64,000 nt of DNA from Curvibacter gracilis ATCC BAA-807 (lineage in GTDB: Bacteria; Pseudomonadota; Gammaproteobacteria; Burkholderiales; Burkholderiaceae_C), in contig NZ_JADZ01000026.1 of NCBI RefSeq assembly GCF_000518645.1, positions 1 through 64,000 on the forward strand, in the 5' to 3' direction. The notes beneath the pieces are model-generated. The model was not told where the DNA came from. It saw only the letters and a program-made list of their open reading frames with translations, and searched no databases. The translations under genes were made by a program, and so were the position numbers. This document shows positions 17,903 to 26,524 of this stretch, one piece after another (position 1 is the stretch's first letter; each line of letters begins with the position of its first letter).

Positions 17903-18856
17903 ATGAAACGCAAAATCCCCTCCACCCAGGCCCTGGCCTGCTTCGAGGCCGCGGCCCGGCACGAGAGCTACACCCGCGCCGCGCAGGAACTGGCCCTCAC
18001 GCAAAGCGCCGTCTCGCGCCAGGTGACGGCCCTGGAAGATTTTCTCGGCGTGGCCCTGTTCCGCCGCACCCGGCACGGTGTGGCGCTGACGCCCAGCGGC
18101 GCCAACTACTGGCGCCAGGTGTCGCGCCGCCTGCAAGGCCTGGAGCGTGACACGCTGGACGTGATGGCCCACCAGGGCCTGGGCGGGGGGCTGGTGCTGG
18201 CGGCCGTGCCCACCTTTGCCACCCGCTGGCTGATCCCGCGGCTGCCGGATCTGGCCCAGCGCCACCCCGACCTGGTGGTGCACATCGAAACCCGCACCCG
18301 CCCGTTTCTGTTTGCCGACACCGAGTTCGATGCCGCCCTGTACGCCGGCACCCCCGAGCAGGTGGCCAATTGGCCCGGGGTGCGGGCCGTTCACCTGCTG
18401 AGCGAGGACGTGGTGCCGGTCTGCAGCCCCGACTGGTTGCGCCGCCGGGGCCTGAGCCCGGGCGGGCTCACACCGCAGGCCCTGGCCGGCCTGCCCCTGC
18501 TGCAGCAAAGCACTCGGCCCTATGGCTGGCGGCAGTGGTTCGATGCCCAGGGCGCCGAGGCCCCGCGGGCCATGGAGGGGCCGCGCTACGAACTGTTCTC
18601 GATGCTGGCGGTGGCCGCCTCGCATGGTTTGGGGGTGGCGCTGATGCCGCCGCTGCTGATCGAATCCGAGCTGGCGCGCGGTGAACTGGTGCTGGCCTGC
18701 ACCGCCTCGCTGCAGGGTGAGCGGGGCTATTACCTGGTCACCCCCGCGCAGGACGACCCGCCGGTGCTGACGGCTTTTCGCGATTGGTTGATGGGGCAGG
18801 TGGCCCAGGCGGGTGGGGCGACCCCGCTGCAGCAGGCGCAGGGCGCGGCCGCTTGA
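17903..18856 (+). CDS. LysR-family regulator of the glutarate genes (GcdR-like)
   Basis: A 317-aa LysR-type regulator. The N-terminal HTH (FEAAARHESYTRAAQELALTQSAVSRQVTALEDFLG, residues 12-46) is followed by a linker helix and a periplasmic-binding-protein-like effector domain. It is divergent from gcdH and so probably activates gcdH and the CoA-transferase in response to glutarate or glutaryl-CoA. ATG 17903 (MKRKIPSTQALACFE) matches the usual family start; the frame extends 22 codons upstream into the spacer. Confidence 0.88.
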   Translation: MKRKIPSTQALACFEAAARHESYTRAAQELALTQSAVSRQVTALEDFLGVALFRRTRHGVALTPSGANYWRQVSRRLQGLERDTLDVMAHQGLGGGLVLAAVPTFATRWLIPRLPDLAQRHPDLVVHIETRTRPFLFADTEFDAALYAGTPEQVANWPGVRAVHLLSEDVVPVCSPDWLRRRGLSPGGLTPQALAGLPLLQQSTRPYGWRQWFDAQGAEAPRAMEGPRYELFSMLAVAASHGLGVALMPPLLIESELARGELVLACTASLQGERGYYLVTPAQDDPPVLTAFRDWLMGQVAQAGGATPLQQAQGAAA

Positions 18857-18960
18857 AAACTGCGTTTTTTTAGCATTTACAAGCGCTTTGTTCATCCGCG
18901 GCTGACAGGTTTCCGTTAGGCTTTTGAGCTTTGCCCGAACCGCTTGCCAAGGACGCTGCC

Positions 18961-19908
18961 TTGAACCCGAATTGCCCCGAAGTCCCCCTGACCTCTGTCC
19001 TGTTGCGTCGCCGTCTGCTGGGGGTGACGGCGGCCTTGCTGGCGGCGCCGGCGCTGGCGTCGCCCTCCAAGAACAAGGGCCATGCGGCGCCGGCCGGCAA
19101 GGCGGTTGCAGCCAAGGGCAAGGCGGCACCGGTGCGCGGCGGACGGGCCGCAGCGCCCGCAGCCGCGGCGTCGCCGGCCCCGGCGCCCCGCATCGTGCAG
19201 CGGGAGCCGGCCCTGGTGCCGCGCCTGACCTCGGCCGCGCCCGAGGGGCCGCATTACCTCGATGCCTCGGGCCTGATGCGCGCCGACATCAGCGAAGGCC
19301 TGCCGGGCGTGCCGCTGGAGCTGCGTTTCGTGGTGGTCGACCAGACCGCCATGCCTTTTGCCGGGGCCTTGGTCGATGTCTGGCATTGCGATGCGCGGGG
19401 CGTGTACTCCGGTTTTGCAGGGCAGGGCGACAACGGCGACATCGACGCCCGGGGGCGCAGCTTTCTGCGCGGCCGCCAGGCCACCGACCGCAATGGCGTG
19501 GCCGCCTTCCGCACGATTTACCCCGGCTGGCATGCCGGGCGCACGGCCCACATCCACTTCAAGATCTGGAACGGTGAGCGCACGGTGCTGACCTCGCAGC
19601 TCTTCCTGCCCGATGCGCTGAGCGAATACCTGTACAGCCAGCAAGACGCCTACCTGCGCACCCGCCTGCGCGACACCCTCAACAGCACCGATGCCGTGGC
19701 CCTGCAGGCCGGCAACAGCGTGGTGGGCTCGGTGCGTGAAGAGCGCGAGCAATATGTGCTGACCCTGGCCGTGGCGGTGGACCGCTCGGCCCGTCTGCCC
19801 GCCGAGGCCACCGATGCGGCCGCGCCCGGCGCCGCAGCCAACGCCTTGCGCCTGGACATCGACAGCCCCGAGCGCCGTCAGGCCCTGGTGCCGGGCCTGC
19901 GCCGCTGA
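18961..19908 (+). CDS. Exported intradiol ring-cleavage dioxygenase-like protein
   Basis: A protein of about 315 aa with an N-terminal export signal (LLRRRLLGVTAALLAAPALAS, twin-arginine-like) and an Ala/Pro/Lys-rich linker of some 50 residues. The catalytic-type domain is of protocatechuate 3,4-dioxygenase beta-subunit fold, and all four Fe(III) ligands are visible: Tyr in VYSGF, Tyr in IYPGW and two His in HAGRTAHIHFKIW. Exported members of this family occur in bacteria and fungi, mostly uncharacterised. TTG 18961 with AAGGA 7-8 bases upstream is the likely start; TTG 18931 is an alternative. No aromatic-degradation operon surrounds it. Confidence 0.78.
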   Translation: MNPNCPEVPLTSVLLRRRLLGVTAALLAAPALASPSKNKGHAAPAGKAVAAKGKAAPVRGGRAAAPAAAASPAPAPRIVQREPALVPRLTSAAPEGPHYLDASGLMRADISEGLPGVPLELRFVVVDQTAMPFAGALVDVWHCDARGVYSGFAGQGDNGDIDARGRSFLRGRQATDRNGVAAFRTIYPGWHAGRTAHIHFKIWNGERTVLTSQLFLPDALSEYLYSQQDAYLRTRLRDTLNSTDAVALQAGNSVVGSVREEREQYVLTLAVAVDRSARLPAEATDAAAPGAAANALRLDIDSPERRQALVPGLRR

Positions 19909-19945
19909 CCCTGCACGATCTATCCCCGCCCACGCTGGACAACAT

Positions 19946-20024
19946 TGTGGACAAGCCGTGGGGCGGGCGGGGAGGGGCTGTCTAAGCCCTTGATTCCATT
20001 GGGAAAGCCTTGCGCTGCTCAAAC
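19946..20024 (+). repeat. Copy A of a 79-bp intergenic repeat starting with a DnaA-box-like site
   Basis: It aligns without a single gap to 20193-20271. The first 20 bases match except one, and the block CTTGCGCTGCTCAAA near the end is identical. It opens with TGTGGACAA, the complement of TTGTCCACA, a high-GC form of the DnaA box. At its end a perfect 7-bp stem TGCTCAA/TTGAGCA can form. No protein-coding signal is seen. Confidence 0.65.
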
Positions 20025-20192
20025 ATTGAGCAGGTGGATGATTCAGGCCCTCCTAGGCCTTGAAACGGCATCGAAACAGCGCTTGTTGCGCCCCGTCCCC
20101 GTTGAAAACGGGCTGCACCGCACCGTTTGCCGGGCCGGCATGAGCTGCGGGCAGCGTGCGGCCGTGTTGTCCCTGTCAAACGAGGAGAACCC

Positions 20193-20271
20193 TGTGGACA
20201 AGCCGTGTGGCGAGCCCTATCAACTGGGCTAAGTTGTTGATTTCAAAGCGCTGTTCTTGCGCTGCTCAAAA
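20193..20271 (+). repeat. Copy B of the 79-bp repeat with DnaA-box-like start
   Basis: Same orientation as copy A, 247 bp downstream. Between the copies (20025-20192) I see only short GC-rich stems and no gene. The whole stretch 19909-20457 therefore holds these two repeats and the terminator at 20376. Confidence 0.65.
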
Positions 20272-20375
20272 AACGGGCAGTGCTGGCGCGGGGGCGCGGT
20301 GGGGGCGCCGGCCGGAACCGGGCTGGGGCGCAAACGCGTTCGTCTGGGGCCCTGAAAATGGCGCTGCCCCATGCA

Positions 20376-20410
20376 AAAAGCCCTCGGGCACGGGGCTCGC
20401 GAGGGCTTTT
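20376..20410 (-). terminator. Terminator of the small basic protein gene
   Basis: An 11-bp perfect stem AAAAGCCCTCG/CGAGGGCTTTT encloses a 13-nt loop. It ends in T on either strand and lies 48 bp beyond the stop of the minus-strand gene at 20458. Confidence 0.8.
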
Positions 20411-20457
20411 GGGGCCTGGGGCAGGGGCCTGCACCCAGTGGCTCGGGGAAGGAGGCC

Positions 20458-20628
20458 TCAGCCGCCCTTCTTGGAGCGCTTGCCAGGGTTCTTCTTGCTG
20501 CGGGTGGCCACGCCACGCTCCAGGCTCACACGTTGGCCGCGGCCACCGGTGGGGTTGGGCATGCCCGGCAGGGGGGTGGGGGCGGGAGTGCGCTTGCGAT
20601 CAGCTTCGGTGACGATTTTGTTGCCCAT
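20458..20628 (-). CDS. Small basic conserved-type protein, 56 aa
   Basis: A 56-residue protein beginning MGNKIVTEADRKRTPAP, with a Pro/Gly middle and a very basic tail (RSKKNPGKRSKKGG). AGAAG lies a few bases before the ATG at 20628, and a clear terminator follows. No membrane segment or signal is present; the charge suggests RNA, ribosome or DNA binding, which is inference. I do not recognise a named family. It is divergent from the DUF2889 gene. Confidence 0.6.
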   Translation of the reverse strand: MGNKIVTEADRKRTPAPTPLPGMPNPTGGRGQRVSLERGVATRSKKNPGKRSKKGG

Positions 20629-20818
20629 GGCGTTCTTCTGTACAAAAGGTTGAAACCCCCTATTAGGCCACAGGTCGAAAGTCCCCAAGCCAAACTCTGA
20701 CCTGGCCCAGGGGGCCGGCTTGATGCGCAGGTGACCTTGCGCACCGGGCAGTCTCACTAGAATCGCGCTGCCCGCGGGCCCCGGCCCGTTGTTTTCTTCA
20801 GCCAACAGAGGTGCCGAT

Positions 20819-21385
20819 TTGCCCTTGCCCGAACCCAGCCCACGCCGCCCCTCGCACACCCGCGAGGTGCTCTACAGGGCTTTCCAGCGCGACGATGGCC
20901 TGTGGGACATCGAAGGCGAAATGCGCGACACCAAGAGCGAGGTGTTCGACATCCCGGGCGAAGGCCTGTGGCAGCCCGGCGAGGCCATCCACCACATGCA
21001 CATCCGCCTGACGCTGGACACCGCTTTCGTGGTGCAGGACATCCACGTGGCCATGGACAGCGTGCCGCACGGCGAGTGTCCTTCGGCCCAGGCCACCATG
21101 CGGCGCATGGTGGGTTGCTCCTTGTCGGGGGGCTGGCGCCAGACCATCGAGCGCCATCTGGGCGGCGTGCAGGGCTGCGCCCACCTGCGTGAGCTGCTGT
21201 TCAACATGGCCACCGTGGCCTTCCAGGCCCTGCCCAATGCGTTTTCGGGCGATGCCGAACGGCCGCCGCTGCACCTGGGGCGCTGCAAGGCCTGGGACTT
21301 CGACGGGCCGCTGGTGCAGAAGCACCACCCCGTGTTCTTCGGCTACCAACCCAAACCCAAGAAGCCGGCACCGCCTCAGGCCTGA
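20819..21385 (+). CDS. DUF2889 family protein
   Basis: A protein of about 188 aa without signal or membrane segments. It begins with a strand-rich half (REVLYRAFQRDDGLWDIEGEMRDTK, HHMHIRLTLDT) and ends with a helical half carrying GCAHLRELLFNMATVAFQAL, the Cys/His-containing signature I associate with DUF2889. Function unknown. TTG 20819, with AGAGGTG upstream, is the best start; the frame is open from TTG 20789. The C-terminal end is Pro/Lys-rich. It is convergent with the ParB-like gene, 17 bp apart. Confidence 0.75.
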   Translation: MPLPEPSPRRPSHTREVLYRAFQRDDGLWDIEGEMRDTKSEVFDIPGEGLWQPGEAIHHMHIRLTLDTAFVVQDIHVAMDSVPHGECPSAQATMRRMVGCSLSGGWRQTIERHLGGVQGCAHLRELLFNMATVAFQALPNAFSGDAERPPLHLGRCKAWDFDGPLVQKHHPVFFGYQPKPKKPAPPQA

Positions 21386-21402
21386 GGCGGGCTGCCCCAG
21401 GA

Positions 21403-22260
21403 TCAGACCTCTTCGCCCCGCAGGCCCTTGAGGCGTGCGACCTCGGCCTTGAGCGTGCTGTTTTCGGCGGTCAGCTCGACGATGGTCTGGCGCAGCCGCG
21501 CGATCACGCCTTCGGGGGTTTCGGGCTCGGTGCGCTCCACCGCCTTGGCGGCGCGCACCTTGCGCGCGGCCTGCTGCAACTCTTTCTTGCCCCCGGCTGC
21601 GGCGGCCACCTGTTCCTCGACCGGCAGCGTGGCCACGGTGGCGGCCGCATTGATCGAGATGGTGCCCGACTTGACGGCGGCCACCAGCTCAGGCGCGGCG
21701 GCCTTCTGGATCTTCTCGATCTGCACCATGGTGGCATTGCTCACCCGGGCCGCGCGGGCCAGGGCTTCGCGGGTCAGGGCGGCATCGGGCTCGGCCGGGG
21801 TGGCTGCGCTGGTGGGGGTGGCGGCGGTTGTCGTGGCGTCGCCTTCCCAGGGCGGGGTGTCGGTGCCGGTCTCGGCGCTGGGCTGCAGGTCTGCCGGGGC
21901 CGAAGGTGCCGGCGTGGGGGCGGCAGGCGGTGTCTCGCGGCTGGCGATGATCTCTTTCTTGCGCAGGGCCAGCACGCCGCGCTGGAAGTCGCTGAGGCTG
22001 CGGCGGCCCAGGTGCTGGTCGATCATCCACAGGCGCACGTCATCCATGGATTTGAACTGGGTGTTCTGCACCGTGTTGAAGGCAATGCCATGCTTCTGGC
22101 AGATGCCGTAGCGGTTGTGGCCGTCCACCAGCACGTTGCCCCACAGCACCAGGGCATCGCGGCAGCCCTCGGCCAGGATGCTGCGCTCCAGCGCGGCGTG
22201 TTCGTCGGGGGTGAGGGGGTCGATGTAGGCCAGCAGTTCTTCGTTGACGATGATGTCCAT
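21403..22260 (-). CDS. Orphan ParB/Srx-fold protein (plasmid RepB/partition-like)
   Basis: A 285-aa cytosolic protein. Residues 1-85 form a ParB N-terminal/sulfiredoxin-like domain with IDPLTPDEHAALERSI, VLVDGHNRYGICQKHGI and DVRLWMIDQHLGRRSL. Then follow an Ala/Pro/Thr-rich linker (about 110-165), a helical HTH-like region (TREALARAARVSNATMVQIEKI) and a C-terminal coiled coil ending LTAENSTLKAEVARLKGL. No parA or replication gene is near, so this is not an ordinary segregation operon. It may be a plasmid-derived DNA-binding protein kept on the chromosome. Start ATG 22260. Confidence 0.72.
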   Translation of the reverse strand: MDIIVNEELLAYIDPLTPDEHAALERSILAEGCRDALVLWGNVLVDGHNRYGICQKHGIAFNTVQNTQFKSMDDVRLWMIDQHLGRRSLSDFQRGVLALRKKEIIASRETPPAAPTPAPSAPADLQPSAETGTDTPPWEGDATTTAATPTSAATPAEPDAALTREALARAARVSNATMVQIEKIQKAAAPELVAAVKSGTISINAAATVATLPVEEQVAAAAGGKKELQQAARKVRAAKAVERTEPETPEGVIARLRQTIVELTAENSTLKAEVARLKGLRGEEV

Positions 22261-22535
22261 GGCGGTCAATAGCTTCGCGGGAGGCGCGCCGCCGGGCGGC
22301 GCGGGGGATGGGATGGGGTGGAGCGGCCGGCATCAGCCTGCCCAGGGCCGTCGTCCGGGCGTGTCGGCGCCCTGGGCGGTGGCCCGGGCTCGGCCGGCCG
22401 CGCTGCAGAGGGTGGCCGGGCCGGGGGCGCCGGCGGGGTGCGGAGTATAGCCCCAAGCGCCGGCCCGTCGGCCGTGTCCGGCGCTGTGGTGGACAAGGGC
22501 ATGAGCGGCACTGCCACTCCATCAGGGGTGGGGGC

Positions 22536-22564
22536 TTGTGCGGGTTTTCCCTAGATGTTAAGAT
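22536..22564 (+). promoter_or_regulatory. Sigma-70 type promoter of a candidate sRNA
   Basis: TTGTGC at 22536-22541 and TAAGAT at 22559-22564 are separated by exactly 17 bp, giving a predicted start at about 22571. No reading frame follows before the terminator at 22603. Confidence 0.55.
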
Positions 22565-22570
22565 CGAGCC

Positions 22571-22632
22571 TTGTCTCCCGGTCAACCCTGTTGATCGTTC
22601 ATCCTCAAGGCCCAAAACCTTGGGGATTTTTT
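22571..22632 (+). ncRNA. Candidate 62-nt small RNA with two hairpins
   Basis: Between the promoter at 22536 and a terminator lies a short, highly structured unit. Hairpin 1 is GGTCAAC-CCT-GTTGATC (7 bp with one GU); hairpin 2 is CCTCAAGG/CCTTGGGG (22603-22610/22618-22625) followed by six T. The unpaired 5' part contains TCTCCC and a loop contains CCT, which could pair with Shine-Dalgarno sequences. A betaproteobacterial family of short toxic RNAs with anti-SD motifs exists in Rfam, and this locus resembles it from memory; I cannot verify that. The rest of the 22261-22831 gap is GC-rich and shows no gene. Confidence 0.55.
22603..22632 (+). terminator. Terminator of the candidate sRNA
   Basis: An 8-bp stem with one GU pair and a CCCAAAA loop is followed directly by ATTTTTT. 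Confidence 0.8.
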
Positions 22633-22831
22633 CTTTCTGGGCCCGCGCTATGCCTCGGCCCTGCCTGCAACCCCCCCAAGCCCCCGCCTCACCGCCAGAG
22701 CGTGTGCGCTGTGTGCGCTGTGTGCGCTGACTGTGCCGTCAATCCCCCATTTGGATGCATTTGCGCTGCTTTCGTGGGGGGCACCACAGCACGCGTCTAC
22801 CCCCTGGCATATTTGTAAGTAAACGCTACAT

Positions 22832-24010
22832 TTGCTCGATGTCCACTTGTGCCCTGGCCAATCTGTGATCCGCTTCGATCTGCCCACTGTGATTGCCTAT
22901 GCGGGCGTCATGAGTTGCATGATGGGCTTGATCCTGGGCTTCATCGGCCGGGACCGCACGGCCTCCATCAAGGGCCTGAATTTCTGGGCGGCCGCCACGC
23001 TGGTGGCCGGGCTGGGCACCCTGACCCGCATCCTGCTGCGCAACTTCACCTCCGATGCCGTGGCCATCGGTGCGCAGAATGTGTGCCTGATCCTGACGGC
23101 GGCGCTGTTTCTGGCCGGCACCTGCGAGTTTTTCGATCGCCCCTTGCCGCGGCGCTTTCTGTGGTCGCTGGTGGCTGTGGCCTCGGCAGCCATGGTGGTC
23201 TTTGCCAGCTATGAACAAGGCCCCATTCACCGGCGCATCTTTGCCAGAAGCGTTCTGGTGGCCTTGTATGCCTACCATGCCTGGGTGATTCATCGGCAGG
23301 AAAAGACCTTTGCCAGGTACCTGACCCTGGGGTCGCTGCTGATGTTGCTGCTGTTGATCTCGGCCCGCGCCGTGGTGGGCTACCTGGTGCCGGAAAGCGA
23401 TGGGGTGGATTCCGTCGAGATCATGCAGGTGGTCTATGCCGTGGGCTTTTCATCGGCCGATGTGCTGATCCCCATCTGCGCCATCTTGATGACCCACGAA
23501 AACATCCGGCTGATGCTCGAGGACATGGCCTTGCGCGACAGCCTGACCGGGGCCCTGAACCGCCGCGCCCTGTTTCAGTTGGGCGACAGCGCCCTGGCGG
23601 GTTGCCAGCGTCGCGGCCAGCCGCTGTCGGTGCTGCTGCTGGACCTGGACCATTTCAAACAGATCAACGACCTGCAAGGCCACCACGTGGGCGACCTGGT
23701 GCTGAAGCACTTTGCCGACTGGGTGCAGGGCATTCTGCGCCGCCCGGCCATGCTGGCGCGCTACGGCGGCGACGAGTTCGTGGTGGTGCTGCCGGGCACC
23801 ACGCCCGAAGACGCCGAGCAGGTGGCCGAGCGCATCAGGAGCGGCCCGGTGGCCCTGCCGGAGGTGCCGGTGTGCCATGTCAGCATCGGGGTGGCCAGCT
23901 CGGTACAGGGGCATCTCGAAACCCTGGCGGCGCTGATCCAGCGCGCAGACAAAGGGCTTTACCTGGCCAAGAACGCCGGGCGCAACCGGATCGAGACGGT
24001 CGGGGCCTAG
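22832..24010 (+). CDS. Membrane diguanylate cyclase (GGDEF)
   Basis: A protein of about 392 aa with six to seven predicted membrane helices in residues 15-210, of no recognised sensor family, followed by a GGDEF domain. That domain has DSLTGALNRRAL, the metal-binding DLDHFKQIND, the active-site YGGDEFVVVLPG and a C-terminal ADKGLYLAKNAGRN. The active site is intact, so it should make c-di-GMP. An RxxD inhibitory site is not obvious before GGDEF. The start is uncertain: TTG 22832, TTG 22847 and GTG 22865 all lack a good ribosome site. Convergent with the chemoreceptor gene. Confidence 0.88.
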   Translation: MLDVHLCPGQSVIRFDLPTVIAYAGVMSCMMGLILGFIGRDRTASIKGLNFWAAATLVAGLGTLTRILLRNFTSDAVAIGAQNVCLILTAALFLAGTCEFFDRPLPRRFLWSLVAVASAAMVVFASYEQGPIHRRIFARSVLVALYAYHAWVIHRQEKTFARYLTLGSLLMLLLLISARAVVGYLVPESDGVDSVEIMQVVYAVGFSSADVLIPICAILMTHENIRLMLEDMALRDSLTGALNRRALFQLGDSALAGCQRRGQPLSVLLLDLDHFKQINDLQGHHVGDLVLKHFADWVQGILRRPAMLARYGGDEFVVVLPGTTPEDAEQVAERIRSGPVALPEVPVCHVSIGVASSVQGHLETLAALIQRADKGLYLAKNAGRNRIETVGA

Positions 24011-24061
24011 TGCTGGCCCGGCCTGCGGATGCGGTGAGGGGCGGCGAGGGGAGGGCCGGGC

Positions 24062-25639
24062 TCAGTTCAGCAGCGCGTGCCGGCTGCCCGAGGCCTCCAG
24101 CCGGAAGCGTGCCACCACCTGGTTGAGGCGCTGGGCCTGCTCGCTCAGGCTGTGGGCGGCAGCCGTCGATTGCTCCACCAGCGCGGCGTTCTGCTGCGTC
24201 ATCTGGTCCAGCTGCGACACGGCGGTGTTGACCTGGTCGATGCCCTGGCTTTGCTCGGCCGTGGTGGTGGTGATGTCGCGCATCATCAGTGTCACGCGCT
24301 CGATGCTGCTCACGATGTCGTTCATGGTCTGGCCCGCATCGCCCACCTGGCGGGCGCCGGTCTCCACGTTTTCGACGCTCGAGCCGATCAGCGCCTTGAT
24401 CTCGCGCGCGGCCTGGGCCGAGCGCTGCGCCAGCGAGCGCACCTCGCCGGCCACCACCGCAAAACCCCGCCCTTGCTCGCCGGCGCGGGCCGCTTCCACG
24501 GCTGCGTTCAGGGCCAGGATGTTGGTCTGGAAGGCGATCCCGTCGATCACGCCGATGATGTCGGCAATCTTCTTCGAGCTGCCATTGATCTGGTCCATGG
24601 TGCGCACCACCTCGGACACCACATGGCCCCCGCGCTCGGCCACCTGGGCGGCCGAGCCGGCCAGGTTGGCGGCTTGCGAAGCGGCGGCCGCGCTCTGGTG
24701 CACGGTGCTGGTGAGCTGCTCCATGGCGCTGGCCGTCTGCTGCAGGTTGCTGGCCGTCTGTTCGGTGCGTGCGCTCAGGTCCTGGTTGCCCGATGCGATT
24801 TCGCTGCTGGCGGTGGAGATGCTGTTGACCACCCCGTGCACCTCGCGCAGCGCCTGCTGAAGCGCCGAGCGCATGCGGTCGACGGCCTGCAGCAACTGGC
24901 CGGTTTCATCGCTGCTGTAGCTGGCCTGGGGCTGGCCCGTCAGGTCCATGTCGGCAATCTGGTGGGCGATGGCCTGCGCCTTGCGCAGCGGCACGGTGAT
25001 GCTGCGCGCCAGGGACCACGCCAGGGCCGAGCCCAACACCAGGCCCAGGCCGGCGCACAGCACCAGCAGCATGCTGGTCTGCGAGCGCAAGGCCTCGCTG
25101 CGCTGGGCCGATTCGTCCAGACGCTTGCGTTGGCGGTCGGCCACCTCCTGCACCGAGGCCAGGTACTGGCGCGAGGTGGGCTCGAACACCTCGGTGAAGG
25201 CACGCGCCGCGGCATCGGCATCGCCCGATTTCTTGTGCTTGCTGACCTCTTCGCGGGCGCTCAGGTAGGTCTTGCGCAGCTGCGCCACCTTGTCGATCAA
25301 CTGCTTGTCGTCGGGCGCGGTCATCTGGGCTTCGACCTGCTTCTGCAGGTCATTGGTCAGGCGGATCGACTCGGCCGTGGCGGGCGCAAAGTACTCGATC
25401 AGGGCGGCGTCGCCACTCTTGGCAATCGCCGCCGCGCGCTGGATGCCTGCCGTGGTGTGGCGCAGCCAGTCCGAGGTGGCCCGCTCGGTCTTGAGGTTGA
25501 TGGCCAGCATGGATTCGGACACCTCGCCCATCTCTTTGAGCTTGATCACCGCGACCAGGCTGCTGAGCAGCGACAGGGCCAGGATCAAGCCCAAAACCAG
25601 CGCCAGGCGCTTTCCGATGGAGAGTTGTGTGAGGAACAT
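24062..25639 (-). CDS. Methyl-accepting chemotaxis protein
   Basis: A 525-aa inner-membrane receptor. TM1 is at residues 10-32, a four-helix-bundle-type periplasmic sensor spans about 33-190, TM2 follows ([22 protein letters not shown]), then HAMP, and a long cytoplasmic signalling coiled coil whose hairpin tip reads [20 protein letters not shown]. That tip binds CheA/CheW. No C-terminal CheR-tethering pentapeptide is seen. ATG 25639 starts right before TM1; the longer open frame gives a non-family leader. FlhDC later in the window fits a motile organism. The ligand is unknown. Confidence 0.92.
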   Translation of the reverse strand: MFLTQLSIGKRLALVLGLILALSLLSSLVAVIKLKEMGEVSESMLAINLKTERATSDWLRHTTAGIQRAAAIAKSGDAALIEYFAPATAESIRLTNDLQKQVEAQMTAPDDKQLIDKVAQLRKTYLSAREEVSKHKKSGDADAAARAFTEVFEPTSRQYLASVQEVADRQRKRLDESAQRSEALRSQTSMLLVLCAGLGLVLGSALAWSLARSITVPLRKAQAIAHQIADMDLTGQPQASYSSDETGQLLQAVDRMRSALQQALREVHGVVNSISTASSEIASGNQDLSARTEQTASNLQQTASAMEQLTSTVHQSAAAASQAANLAGSAAQVAERGGHVVSEVVRTMDQINGSSKKIADIIGVIDGIAFQTNILALNAAVEAARAGEQGRGFAVVAGEVRSLAQRSAQAAREIKALIGSSVENVETGARQVGDAGQTMNDIVSSIERVTLMMRDITTTTAEQSQGIDQVNTAVSQLDQMTQQNAALVEQSTAAAHSLSEQAQRLNQVVARFRLEASGSRHALLN

Positions 25640-25869
25640 GATGGCAATCGGTGGCGTACGGTGGCAGACAGTGTTCGAAAAGAACATTTGAATGTGCCAC
25701 AAACCGGTGCCTGCGTGAGCACCGGATTGGTGCAATGCAACACGCTGTGAGCGTTTTGGTTATGAAACTGCGTTTTCTTTGTCGCGTACTTGTCTATTGA
25801 CGCCGGACCGGCGGGCCTGGCGGGGGCCCAGGCGTGTGAAACGCGGCATTGAACGCTAGCATCTGCGCC

Positions 25870-26385
25870 ATGCAACGCAGACACTTTTTGGCCCTGCAAG
25901 TGGGCGCTTTATCAGGAATGGCCATGGCAAGCAGCCCCATCACCCAGGTTCAATCACTCGACGACGCCCTGCGCTGGCTCGATCAGGTGGACCAGGCCGG
26001 CAGCGTGCGCAGCAGCACCGACTGGAAGATGCTGGCCGTCTTCGAGCACCTGGCTCAAAGCATCGAAATGAGCCTGGACGGCTTTCCGCAGCCCAAGAGC
26101 GCGCTGTTTCAGCAGACCGCCGGCACGCTGGCCTTTTCGTTCTTCAAATGGCGCGGCCACATGAGCCATGGCCTCACCGAACCCATTCCCGGTGCGCCCG
26201 CGCTCACCCAGCAAGATGCGTGGAAACCCGGCGCCTTGCGCCTGCGCGCGGCCATCGCCCGCTTCCAGGCCCACACCGGCCCGCTGCAGCCCCACTTTGC
26301 CTACGGCGCCCTGAGCCGCGCCGACTATGCCCTGGCCCACACCTTCCACATCGCCAACCACCAGGACGCGATCGTGGTGGCCTGA
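25870..26385 (+). CDS. Exported DUF1569/DinB-like protein
   Basis: A 171-aa protein with an export signal of twin-arginine type (MQRRHFLALQVGALSGMAMA). The mature part is helical and ends with HFAYGALSRADYALAHTFHIANH. It recalls DUF1569 (DinB-fold) proteins, whose conserved His residues bind metal. No catalytic role is known for the family. ATG 25870 is chosen because it starts the RR signal. The 230-bp gap before it contains a 7-bp GC hairpin (25703-25724) and no gene. Confidence 0.7.
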   Translation: MQRRHFLALQVGALSGMAMASSPITQVQSLDDALRWLDQVDQAGSVRSSTDWKMLAVFEHLAQSIEMSLDGFPQPKSALFQQTAGTLAFSFFKWRGHMSHGLTEPIPGAPALTQQDAWKPGALRLRAAIARFQAHTGPLQPHFAYGALSRADYALAHTFHIANHQDAIVVA

Positions 26386-26524
26386 GGGCCCCACCTGAGC
26401 CCACCCTTGGGTGTGCTGGGCACACATGGCGGCTGACGTCCAGGCGGGCTGCCGAGGCTGCCGAACTGGCCGGGTGTTGCCATGCATCAAAAGGCCGGTG
26501 CGCCAATCGAACACCATGGTGCCC

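Noticed and set aside
19909-20457. Chromosomal origin of replication
   Set aside because: Only two DnaA-box-like sites and no dnaA, dnaN or gidA genes or AT-rich unwinding region.
24077-25750. Plus-strand frame of 557 codons over the chemoreceptor gene
   Set aside because: Mirror frame; the minus strand carries an unmistakable MCP signalling domain.
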